From NCBI GenBank assembly GCA_900553515.1, contig USDN01000069.1, positions 1-13,982 of the forward strand: a stretch of DNA of 13,982 nt. Reading direction: 5' to 3'. Shown here in pieces: positions 1-6,590 of this stretch. Source of the DNA: an uncultured Blautia sp. (lineage in GTDB: Bacteria; Bacillota; Clostridia; Lachnospirales; Lachnospiraceae). The notes beneath the pieces are model-generated. The model was given only the letters and a program-made list of their open reading frames with translations. It made no database searches and was not told where the DNA came from. Numbering within the stretch: the stretch's first letter is position 1; each line of letters begins with the position of its first letter. The position numbers were made by a program, and so were the translations under genes.

Positions 1-233
1 TCACGAACAACTTTGATAACTTTAACTTTGTTCGGGCCTACTTCTGTAAGCTCTACGTCGAACTCGTCTTTCTCTTCAGCTGCCTCTGCTGCACCGCCTG
101 CTGCTGCAACTACAACGCCTGCTGCTGCAGATACGCCGAACTCTTCCTCACAAGCTTTTACAAGTTCATTTAACTCTAATACAGATAACTCTTTGATTGC
201 TGCAATAAATTCTTCTGTTGTTAATTTTGCCAT
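1..233 (-). CDS. rplL: 50S ribosomal protein L7/L12, C-terminus beyond window
   Basis: L7/L12 forms the stalk of the large ribosomal subunit, binds L10 as dimers and recruits translation GTPases. The 77 complete codons visible on the minus strand begin MAKLTTEEFIAAIKELSVLE, the L10-binding dimerisation helices. An Ala/Gly-rich hinge (AAAGVVVAAAGGAAEAAEEK) follows, then the start of the globular domain (FDVELTEVGPNKVKVIKVVR). The start is fixed by a GGAGGGA ribosome binding site at 241-247. It lies 45 bases downstream of rplJ and should be co-transcribed with it and controlled by the L10 leader. The remaining 40-odd residues of a normal L7/L12 fall beyond position 1, so the gene is cut by the window and not visibly broken. 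Confidence 0.97.
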   Translation of the reverse strand, partial: MAKLTTEEFIAAIKELSVLELNELVKACEEEFGVSAAAGVVVAAAGGAAEAAEEKDEFDVELTEVGPNKVKVIKVVR

Positions 234-278
234 TTTAATTTCCCTCCATATAATATTATTTTTTAATTTATGCCGGCT

Positions 279-788
279 TTATTCAGCCGCTGCTTCTGCG
301 TTTCCTCCCTGTGCCTCTGCAATCTGATTAAGCACACGAGCGAAGTTTGTGATCGGAGACTGAATGCTTCCAAGAAGTTTTCCAAGAAGTTCTTCTCTGG
401 ACGGGATCTGGGACAGAGCCTGGATTCCAGCCTGATCATTGTAGTTTCCTTCAACCACACCAGCGATCAGTTCCAGTGCCGGGAACTGTTTCGCATATTT
501 GGCAAGGATTCTTGCAGGTGCTGTCGCATCTGTAGCAGAGATTGCCAGTGCGTTTGTACCTTCCAGATGTTTGGAAAGGCACTCACAGTCTGTTCCTGCA
601 AAAGCACGGTTCATCATTGTGTTTTTGTAAACTTTATACTGAACCCCAGCTTCTCTTAATTCCTTACGCAGAACAGTGTCCTGTTCAACAGTAAGACCAC
701 TGTAGTTTACCAGAACTACTGACTGAGCGTCTTTAATGCTGTTTGCGATTTCTTCTACGATTGGTTGTTTCAGTTCTACTTTTGCCAT
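279..788 (-). CDS. rplJ: 50S ribosomal protein L10
   Basis: L10 anchors the L7/L12 stalk to 23S rRNA and, when in excess, represses its own operon by binding the mRNA leader. The 169-residue product has the family's usual length. The N-terminal globular part (residues about 1-130) contains the typical stretches VVLVNYSGLTVEQ, LRKELREAGVQYKVYKNTM and the LEGTNALAIS segment. The C-terminal helix that carries L7/L12 dimers follows (LLGSIQSPITNFARVLNQIAEAQ), with an Ala/Glu tail. The start is preceded by a strong AAGGAGG about ten bases upstream. It is the first gene of the operon, directly behind the L10 leader, with rplL after it. rpoB would be expected further left, outside the window. Confidence 0.98.
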   Translation of the reverse strand: MAKVELKQPIVEEIANSIKDAQSVVLVNYSGLTVEQDTVLRKELREAGVQYKVYKNTMMNRAFAGTDCECLSKHLEGTNALAISATDATAPARILAKYAKQFPALELIAGVVEGNYNDQAGIQALSQIPSREELLGKLLGSIQSPITNFARVLNQIAEAQGGNAEAAAE

Positions 789-844
789 AAATGGTACACC
801 TCCTTATAGATTTTGATATACCGCCGTTGCAATGGATACTGAGA

Positions 845-964
845 TAAAAAAAGCCCTACTGTACCATGACAGTAAGGTCTCCTGTAATCTTATCAGAATA
901 CTAAGTCCTCGGTAGGCGTTTTGATCCTTATGCCTTACGGCACCTACTGTCTTCGGCAGCGTTC
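845..964 (-). ncRNA. L10 leader, autoregulatory RNA of rplJ-rplL
   Basis: The minus-strand transcript upstream of rplJ carries the hallmarks of the ribosomal L10 leader. These are CCGAAGACAGTAGGTGCC, a small hairpin (GCCGTAAGGC), then GCCTACCGAGG, which folds back on GTAGG to build the L10(L12)4-binding structure. An intrinsic terminator follows at the 3' end. The GACAGTAGG segment (plus-strand 943-951) can also pair with the 5' arm of the terminator (868-877). Binding of L10 to the leader stem would therefore release the terminator, while absence of L10 would favour antitermination. The match to the Rfam family is from memory of the consensus; no search was run. Confidence 0.9.
846..877 (-). 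terminator. Attenuator of the L10 leader
   Basis: Read on the minus strand, the arm CCTTACTGT and the arm ACAGTAGGG form a nine-pair stem with a six-base loop, followed by seven U residues. It sits about 60 bases upstream of the rplJ start, so it must be conditional. The 5' arm is also complementary to the L10-binding part of the leader. Confidence 0.85.
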
Positions 965-970
965 TGTAAT

Positions 971-999
971 ACAATATCATGTACAGCTCCCCATGTCAA
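971..999 (-). promoter_or_regulatory. Promoter of rplJ-rplL
   Basis: On the minus strand there is a perfect -35 box TTGACA (994-999), a 17-base spacer and a -10 box TATTGT (971-976). Predicted transcription start is near 964, exactly at the 5' end of the L10 leader. This is the expected arrangement for a highly expressed ribosomal protein operon. Confidence 0.85.
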
Positions 1000-1041
1000 T
1001 ATTTATTTTTAAAAAAACAAACTTTTTTCACATTCTAAATA

Positions 1042-1070
1042 TTTAATTTTTGTTACATATATGTTATAAT
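1042..1070 (+). promoter_or_regulatory. Extended -10 promoter of the first glycerophosphotransferase
   Basis: A perfect TATAAT (1065-1070) preceded by TGT forms an extended -10 element. The -35 region (TTTAAT at 1042-1047, 17-base spacer) is poor. Predicted start is near 1077, giving a leader of about 34 bases. It diverges from the rplJ promoter, whose -35 box ends at 999. Confidence 0.6.
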
Positions 1071-1110
1071 TATGTAATCTTTTAACAATCACATCATATT
1101 TGGAGGCATT

Positions 1111-3219
1111 ATGAGTAATACGAAAAACCCCGATATAAATTTTTCACTTTTTGATAAGAAAGAAGGAACACTTAAACTGACATCTGCCAAAGCTCAGGAA
1201 AACCGCATTACAGTCACCATTGCCGATCTCCCTTCAAACCGTTCCGGAGAAGCGTGCATCCTGGTCCAGAACATCAAAGAAGACAGACCTTTTTATCTTA
1301 AATCCGAATCTGCAGGAACTGACAGTTTCCTGATAGATCTTTCCCCTCTCAAAGAAATGGCTGTTCTTGGCAGACAGACAACTTTTTGTTTTTTTATAGA
1401 ATGCACACTTAACGGCAAACAGGTTTTCTACGCTCTGAGCGAACAGGATCCTCCCGCTTCTCTGCCTGAGAGATACCGGATCTTCGCCGCAGAAATATGG
1501 CTTCAGGGAGCTCCATCCGCTTCTCCTATGGAATATGTAGGTATTGCCGCCAATAAAAAAGATTTTAAAAATCTTTTCTGTGCCGCTCTTTGCAGCCGGA
1601 ACCGATATCTGGAGCTTACTCATTCCTGTCGTCTCCGCTCCTGCCGTATGGCCGGTGGAATACTAAGGCTGAAGTTCGATCTGCAAACAGGTTTTCATAA
1701 ATATGTAAAAACTGTTTTTACCTTTCGGAGCAAATTGGCTGAAGACGCCATTTCCTATGATTTTCATACTGTCTCAGCAAAAAAGCACGGGGATATGCTC
1801 CGTATAACAGCAACTCTTGACCTGAAAACCGTAGATTTAAAAAGTATCTACTGGGATGTCCGCGCAGTACTTCAGGGTCCCATCACAGAAAATACCGGAG
1901 AACTTCCTATATCCATGGATGTTCCTGCCAGAATGTATCAGAAATTCCTCTACAACGGTTCTTTTTCCGGCGAAAAAGGATTTTTCCTTTATCCCTACTA
2001 TACCGGCAAACAGACGCTGGCTTTTGCATACAGGGAAAAAAACAGCTATGACGGGCTTAGCGTTATCTTCAGGGAATTTCTTGCCATCTTTCTTTATCGG
2101 ATTGCCCGTCCTTACTGGAAGAAAAAGCACATCTGCCTTGTATGCGAAAAATTTTCTTCCATGGCACAGGATAATGGATATTATTTCTTTAAACACTGTA
2201 TGGAAAATAACGAAGAACAATTCCTTAAAAAAAATATCTACTATATCATAACAAAGGACTCCCCGGACAGAGAACGTGTTCTTCCTTATAAAAACCGACT
2301 TCTGGATTTTATGAGCATCCGGCATCTTTGCTATATTCTGGCTGCCGATCTGATCGTCAGCTCTGATTCCAGATACCATACCTACCCTCTTCAGAGCAGG
2401 CACAGTATCTTTAACCGCTATATAAAAAAAATACCTTTTGTTTTTCTCCAGCATGGGGTTATTGCTCTGAAAAAAGTAGATAATTTTTATGGAAAAGGCC
2501 AGAAAGGTGCATGTGACCTGTTTGTTGTTTCTACAGATACCGAAAAACAGACTATTGTAGACAATTTTGGCTATAAGCCAGAAGAAGTGATTAACACCGG
2601 CCTTCCCCGCTGGGACGTACTCCACGACAAATCTCAGGATCGAAGGGAGATCATGATCATGCCCACCTGGAGAAACTGGCTTGATTCTGTTCCTGATAAA
2701 GATTTTGAAGCAAGCGACTACTTTACCCATTATATGGCTCTTCTGAATTCCAGAAAACTGGCTGATCTGCTGGACAGATATGATCTGGAGATAAATTTCT
2801 ATCTTCATGCTAAATTTCAGGAGTATTCAGATCAATTCCAGTCCAAAAGCGAACGGATCCACCTGATTTCTTTTGGTGAAACTGCAGTCAACGAAATGCT
2901 GATGCGCTGCCGTATGCTGATCACCGACTACTCCAGCGTATGCTGGGATATTCTCTATCAGGATAAACCTACGATCTTCTATCAATTTGACCTGGATAAA
3001 TATGAGGAAGCTCATGGAAGTTATCTGGATATGCAGACGGAACTTTTTGGAGACCGCGCCGAAGATCAGGAACAGCTTCTGACCCTGCTTGAAGAACATA
3101 TCAAAAACAACTTTAAGATGAAGCCAGAATACGAAAAAATGCGAAAGTTTTATTTTAATTTTGCAGATCAGCAGCACAGCAGACATATCTGTGAAGAGAT
3201 TAAAGAAAAATTACTGTAA
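1111..3219 (+). CDS. CDP-glycerol glycerophosphotransferase family protein (long form)
   Basis: Enzymes of this family (TagB/TagF-like, Glyphos_transf) transfer glycerol phosphate from CDP-glycerol onto a membrane-linked acceptor at the cytoplasmic face, building teichoic-acid-like polymers. The C-terminal half (about 335-700) is the GT-B catalytic part. It contains EKFSSMAQDNGYYFF (346-360), FLQHGV with His448, STDTEKQ (474-480), MPTWRNWL (517-524), FYLHAK with His566, and the hallmark TDYSSVCWD (605-613) that contacts CDP-glycerol. Residues 1-280 look like beta-rich accessory domains. No signal peptide or membrane segment is evident, consistent with peripheral attachment. GGAGG four bases before ATG fixes the start. 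Two deviations stand out: HGV replaces the usual HGT, and His-Ala replaces the usual His-Pro. The exact acceptor and product are unknown; polyribitol or another polyol phosphate is possible. Confidence 0.88.
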   Translation: MSNTKNPDINFSLFDKKEGTLKLTSAKAQENRITVTIADLPSNRSGEACILVQNIKEDRPFYLKSESAGTDSFLIDLSPLKEMAVLGRQTTFCFFIECTLNGKQVFYALSEQDPPASLPERYRIFAAEIWLQGAPSASPMEYVGIAANKKDFKNLFCAALCSRNRYLELTHSCRLRSCRMAGGILRLKFDLQTGFHKYVKTVFTFRSKLAEDAISYDFHTVSAKKHGDMLRITATLDLKTVDLKSIYWDVRAVLQGPITENTGELPISMDVPARMYQKFLYNGSFSGEKGFFLYPYYTGKQTLAFAYREKNSYDGLSVIFREFLAIFLYRIARPYWKKKHICLVCEKFSSMAQDNGYYFFKHCMENNEEQFLKKNIYYIITKDSPDRERVLPYKNRLLDFMSIRHLCYILAADLIVSSDSRYHTYPLQSRHSIFNRYIKKIPFVFLQHGVIALKKVDNFYGKGQKGACDLFVVSTDTEKQTIVDNFGYKPEEVINTGLPRWDVLHDKSQDRREIMIMPTWRNWLDSVPDKDFEASDYFTHYMALLNSRKLADLLDRYDLEINFYLHAKFQEYSDQFQSKSERIHLISFGETAVNEMLMRCRMLITDYSSVCWDILYQDKPTIFYQFDLDKYEEAHGSYLDMQTELFGDRAEDQEQLLTLLEEHIKNNFKMKPEYEKMRKFYFNFADQQHSRHICEEIKEKLL

Positions 3220-3223
3220 CTGT

Positions 3224-3260
3224 AAAACGACAGCCGGATCAATATACCAGCTGTCGTTTT
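3224..3260. terminator. Bidirectional terminator between convergent genes
   Basis: AAAACGACAGC (3224-3234) pairs perfectly with GCTGTCGTTTT (3250-3260), followed by TTTTTC on the plus side. A-rich and T-rich stem ends let it work in both directions. It lies just after the first glycerophosphotransferase and just after the end of the convergent acyltransferase. Confidence 0.85.
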
Positions 3261-3277
3261 TCTTATAAGTTATTTTC

Positions 3278-4396
3278 TTATAAATTACTATCTGCCCATG
3301 TGAGAAATCTGTCTGATATTCTTCCCGTGATCTTGTTATACCCTAATTTTTTTCTGATAAAATCCAGAATAAAAGAAATCATAAGGCTTACTCCAAGCAG
3401 GAACAAAAAGATAAACAGCCCATGCCGGAAAGAATACACTACATCTGTCATCCACAAAGAACGCACAAAAGTATGAGTAAAAAAGATATCTGCAGAATGT
3501 CTGCCCAGAAACTCCAGAACAGTACTGATCACCGGAAGCTCTATAACAAATTCATATACCCACCAGATCACCACTGCAGGTACCAGACCATTCAGAAGAA
3601 ATTCAAAATGCCGGATCCCCCATGGAGTATCATACACCTTAAGCAATACAAGAAGGAATCCTGTCAGCAAAATAAACTTCAGGATTTTTCCCGCTGTCCT
3701 GTTTTTCAGAGGAGAAAAATTCTTCAGACGTTCCAGAATCCGCCTGTCCGCAAACCACACTGCAAGAGGAACCACAAAAAGATACTTTGTCAAATGAACC
3801 TGTTTCTCCAGAAGAAAGCTTCCCGGAAGAAGGATCATAGAAATGATCAGCCAGCTGTATTTTCTATAAAATCTTATCATAAAAGGCATAAACACTATGA
3901 TCAGTATTTCCAGACTTAAAAACCACCAGGTATTGACCATAAGCTTCGTCCCGAATATCTGTCCTACTCCAAAAAAATCCATTACAACACCGGCCACGTT
4001 TTCCCAGAAGCCATCACGATAACGGTATCGGAAAGTACCTGTAACAAAAGTAATACCGGCACAGAAGAAAAAAGGCAGCATAAACATAAAAAAGAGCTTT
4101 ACATATCTTTTCAGGACAAACATAGCCGCATCATGTCCCGAAAAACAGTAGTCCGGCCATGATGATTTTACAGACAATGTGAGTCCGTACGCAGACAAAA
4201 AAGCAAACATTCCCACACACACCATCATGCTTCTGCATATCATAAATACTGTTTCATCAGACAGCGGCCAGAAGCTCACCTCCGCTCCATAAAGTCTGGC
4301 TCTATGAGAAAAGCAATGGTAGCACAGCAGAAAAATGATTGCAATGCCCTTCACCGCAAGAGTATTTTTTTTTGTAAACTTTAAGTTTTCTTTCAT
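3278..4396 (-). CDS. Acyltransferase-3 family integral membrane protein
   Basis: This family (OafA/OatA-like acyltransferase 3) moves acetyl or other acyl groups across the membrane onto surface sugars or polymers. The 372-residue protein opens with the characteristic first helix, VKGIAIIFLLCYHCF, holding the conserved His27 after a Lys-Gly pair. About ten hydrophobic helices follow, including MICRSMMVCVGMFAFLSAYGLTL, LFFMFMLPFFFCAGI, WWFLSLEILIIVFMPFMI and LFIFLFLLGVSLMISFIL. There is no extra periplasmic SGNH domain: the length fits a bare membrane acyltransferase. The start has an AGGA six bases upstream. It lies inverted between two glycerophosphotransferases, which suggests, but does not prove, that it acylates the same wall polymer. 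A transport or sensing role cannot be excluded. Confidence 0.85.
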   Translation of the reverse strand: MKENLKFTKKNTLAVKGIAIIFLLCYHCFSHRARLYGAEVSFWPLSDETVFMICRSMMVCVGMFAFLSAYGLTLSVKSSWPDYCFSGHDAAMFVLKRYVKLFFMFMLPFFFCAGITFVTGTFRYRYRDGFWENVAGVVMDFFGVGQIFGTKLMVNTWWFLSLEILIIVFMPFMIRFYRKYSWLIISMILLPGSFLLEKQVHLTKYLFVVPLAVWFADRRILERLKNFSPLKNRTAGKILKFILLTGFLLVLLKVYDTPWGIRHFEFLLNGLVPAVVIWWVYEFVIELPVISTVLEFLGRHSADIFFTHTFVRSLWMTDVVYSFRHGLFIFLFLLGVSLMISFILDFIRKKLGYNKITGRISDRFLTWADSNL

Positions 4397-4421
4397 ATAA
4401 TATCCTGTTCCTTTTTATATT

Positions 4422-4450
4422 TTGACAATGACTCCAATGTATTATAAAAT
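4422..4450 (+). promoter_or_regulatory. Promoter of the second glycerophosphotransferase
   Basis: Perfect TTGACA (4422-4427), a 17-base spacer and TAAAAT (4445-4450), five of six consensus bases. Predicted start is near 4457, about 50 bases before the ATG. A minus-strand TATAAT (plus-strand 4441-4446) overlaps this -10 and may serve the divergent acyltransferase, though its -35 region (GAGGGC) is poor. Confidence 0.75.
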
Positions 4451-4507
4451 CATCGTAACAAATGCCCTCTGCAGACATCCATTATACTACATTACAAGGA
4501 GTTTGTC

Positions 4508-6073
4508 ATGGAAACTACCATTTACGTTACATCCATCAAGATCAAAAAAACATTAATATATCTGACACTTCAGTCAAAACAGGATCTGGATCCACGGGAC
4601 ATCAGACTGGTTTGTAAAAACGAAATGAACCCCGCCTCTGTCCCACTGGTTTTCTCCGCATCTCATACCGGCAGAACCGTGATACAGACCTGTATCGATA
4701 CAAGAACACTGCACCTTCAAAACGATGACTGGGAAATTGCCATCGCTTCCGGATCAGAAGAATACACACCTGTCCTGGACAATCGTATACGTACAGCACT
4801 GATCTTATTCAGTTATAAAATAAAATCCGGTCAAAACTTTCTGTTTTTTCCAATGGGCGGTCCCAACCATAAATTTCTTCTTCGCTGCCGTCCACTGACA
4901 AAGTACGACGGAGCCGGCACTCAAATACGGGAACTGACTGCATTCCTGCTTTCCAAACTTCTGAAACCTTTCTGGAAAAAGAAAAAAGTCTGGCTCATCT
5001 ATGAAAAATATAGTTCTTCAGCCCAGGATAACGGCTTTTATTTTTTCCGCTACTGTATGGAGCACCTTCCCCCTCAGAGTCGGCGCCATATTTATTTTAT
5101 ACTGGATAAGTCCTCTCCTCAATGGGCGGATATGCAGAAATATAAAAAACATATCCTTCCTTTTATGAGTTTCCGCCATATCCTTTACCTGCTTCTGGCG
5201 GATCTTTATGTAGCTTCCGATGCCCGCCTCCATGCTTTTGTATGGAAGCCCATGCCAAACCTGATCTCCAGAGAGATCAACCGTCATGATATCTTTTTCC
5301 TTCAGCATGGTGTTCTGGGCCTGAAACGGGTAGAAGCACTTTTTGGCAAAAACGGTGCAAGTCCTATGACCTATTTTGCAGTTTCCTCTGATGCCGAACA
5401 GCGCATTGTTACAGAGTATTTTGGATATGAAAAAAATCATGTTCCCGTGGTAGGTCTGGCAAGGTGGGACGTTTTGGAAGACAGATCAGATCCGGCACAA
5501 AAAAAGATTCTGGTCATGCCTACCTGGCGTTCCTGGCTGGAAGAAAAAGATGATGATTTTTTCTGCAAAAGCAATTATTACCAAACATATATGCATCTGT
5601 TCCAGAACAAAGAATTACTGGAACTGCTGAAAAAAGCCAATACACGTATGGTATTTTATATCCATCCAAAACTCAGGGAGTTTATGAGTTCATTTCGCAC
5701 AGAAAGCCCTCTCATCCAGCTGATTCCCTTTGGACAGTGCCCCCTGAACCAGCTGATTATGGAATGTTCCATGCTCATCACGGATTACTCAAGTGTATGC
5801 TGGGATGTGTATTATCTGGAGAAGCCTGTCGTCTTTTATCAATTCGATGCAGAAATATATGAAAAGACAAACGGAAGCTATATAGATATGGAACATGATC
5901 TTTTTGGTGATCGCTGCACCCGGGAATCTCAGCTGATAAATACCATAGAAAACTATATTCAAACTAATTTCCGCGAAAAAGAAAAATACCAGAAAATGCG
6001 GAAAGATCTTTTTGCTTTCCGCGATCACAACAACTGCAGACGTATCTATGATTTCATCAACGAAAACAGATAA
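4508..6073 (+). CDS. CDP-glycerol glycerophosphotransferase family protein (short form)
   Basis: A paralogue of the gene at 1111, predicted to transfer glycerol phosphate (or a related polyol phosphate) from its CDP donor to a membrane-linked polymer. The catalytic half (about 155-515) has IYEKYSSSAQDNGFYFF (164-180), FLQHGVLGLKR with His267, SSDAEQRIV (293-301), VMPTWRSWL (336-344), FYIHPK with His386, and TDYSSVCWDV (425-434). Unlike its neighbour it keeps the His-Pro pair, but it shares the HGV variant. The N-terminal region is only about 150 residues, so it lacks one accessory domain present in the 702-residue form. AAGGAG six bases before ATG fixes the start. It has its own promoter and its own downstream hairpin. 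The two enzymes could be sequential (primer and polymerase) or act on different acceptors; the sequence does not decide. Confidence 0.88.
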   Translation: METTIYVTSIKIKKTLIYLTLQSKQDLDPRDIRLVCKNEMNPASVPLVFSASHTGRTVIQTCIDTRTLHLQNDDWEIAIASGSEEYTPVLDNRIRTALILFSYKIKSGQNFLFFPMGGPNHKFLLRCRPLTKYDGAGTQIRELTAFLLSKLLKPFWKKKKVWLIYEKYSSSAQDNGFYFFRYCMEHLPPQSRRHIYFILDKSSPQWADMQKYKKHILPFMSFRHILYLLLADLYVASDARLHAFVWKPMPNLISREINRHDIFFLQHGVLGLKRVEALFGKNGASPMTYFAVSSDAEQRIVTEYFGYEKNHVPVVGLARWDVLEDRSDPAQKKILVMPTWRSWLEEKDDDFFCKSNYYQTYMHLFQNKELLELLKKANTRMVFYIHPKLREFMSSFRTESPLIQLIPFGQCPLNQLIMECSMLITDYSSVCWDVYYLEKPVVFYQFDAEIYEKTNGSYIDMEHDLFGDRCTRESQLINTIENYIQTNFREKEKYQKMRKDLFAFRDHNNCRRIYDFINENR

Positions 6074-6089
6074 CCGCTCACGAACCGAA

Positions 6090-6115
6090 AGAGGAAGGAC
6101 GCGTTTCCTTCCTCT
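6090..6115. terminator. Hairpin between convergent genes
   Basis: AGAGGAAGGA (6090-6099) and TCCTTCCTCT (6106-6115) form a perfect ten-pair stem with a six-base loop. It lies 17 bases after the second glycerophosphotransferase and 19 bases beyond the stop of the convergent small gene. The following U-runs are short on both strands, so the strength is uncertain. Confidence 0.55.
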
Positions 6116-6134
6116 CCCGGTATTTTGGCAGCTT

Positions 6135-6383
6135 TCAGGCGATCATATCCGGCCAGGACAGAATTTCTTCTGCGATTACATTTTCATAATCCCCTTCTAT
6201 ATCCTGACTCCTTCCCGCTTCATAGATATTGGTTTCCGCACCCCAGACACCGTCATGATATTCCCACACATGAAAACTCAGCCCCCGGAACATAAAATCC
6301 AGGCTTCCACATCCATCTTCTTCTGTGTACTGATATCTGATATTCTTCTTTTCAAGTGCTTTCTGTACAATTTCCAGCCTCAT
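6135..6383 (-). CDS. Small conserved-looking protein of unknown function
   Basis: An 82-residue acidic, soluble protein with no signal peptide or membrane segment. It is probably real. It has a strong AAGGAGAG ribosome binding site six bases before ATG, a consensus promoter about 80 bases upstream, and a composition with well-spaced motif-like residues (EEDGCGSLDFMFRGL, FHVWEYHDGVWGAETNIYEAGR, DIEGDYENVI). The pattern of Gly, Trp and aromatic residues suggests a compact alpha/beta fold. It resembles small single-copy proteins I associate with Lachnospiraceae genomes, but I cannot name a family or function. It is transcribed away from the aminotransferase and converges on the second glycerophosphotransferase, so it seems functionally independent of both. 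Confidence 0.75.
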   Translation of the reverse strand: MRLEIVQKALEKKNIRYQYTEEDGCGSLDFMFRGLSFHVWEYHDGVWGAETNIYEAGRSQDIEGDYENVIAEEILSWPDMIA

Positions 6384-6471
6384 AACAGCTCTCCTTTCTT
6401 CCCAGACAATACCAGGTTAAAAATGGCATCTGCACCTTTTTTCACCTTAATATTTTCACATTTATATATGC

Positions 6472-6500
6472 ATTCTACTCTTACAGCACTGCAGTGTCAA
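6472..6500 (-). promoter_or_regulatory. Promoter of the 82-aa protein gene
   Basis: On the minus strand, perfect TTGACA (6495-6500), a 17-base spacer, and TAGAAT (6472-6477), five of six consensus bases. Predicted start is near 6465, leaving a leader of about 80 bases. This supports the small gene being expressed. Confidence 0.75.
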
Positions 6501-6525
6501 TACATCCAAAATCACTCATAATCTA

Positions 6526-6554
6526 TTGCGCAGCAGCTAAAAATACTATATGAT
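6526..6554 (+). promoter_or_regulatory. Probable promoter of the aminotransferase gene
   Basis: TATGAT (6549-6554) is a good -10 box. The -35 candidate TTGCGC (6526-6531) at 17 bases spacing matches only in TTG. Predicted start is near 6561, about 30 bases before the ATG. It diverges from the promoter of the small gene. Confidence 0.5.
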
Positions 6555-6590
6555 AAAGAAAAAGAACTGCGGAGAAAGGAGAATATTCCC

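Noticed and set aside
13..659. Plus-strand frames across rplL and rplJ
   Set aside because: Ser/Ala/Thr-rich or Cys-rich translations without start signals; they are the complement of the ribosomal protein genes.
1837..2808. Long minus-strand open frame antisense to the first glycerophosphotransferase
   Set aside because: The plus-strand frame has clear family motifs throughout, while the antisense product has no recognisable motifs, no ribosome binding site and a composition that mirrors the opposite strand.
6090..6115. The ten-pair hairpin after the second glycerophosphotransferase as a regulatory RNA
   Set aside because: It lies between two convergent genes, where a terminator is the simplest explanation, and has no promoter of its own.
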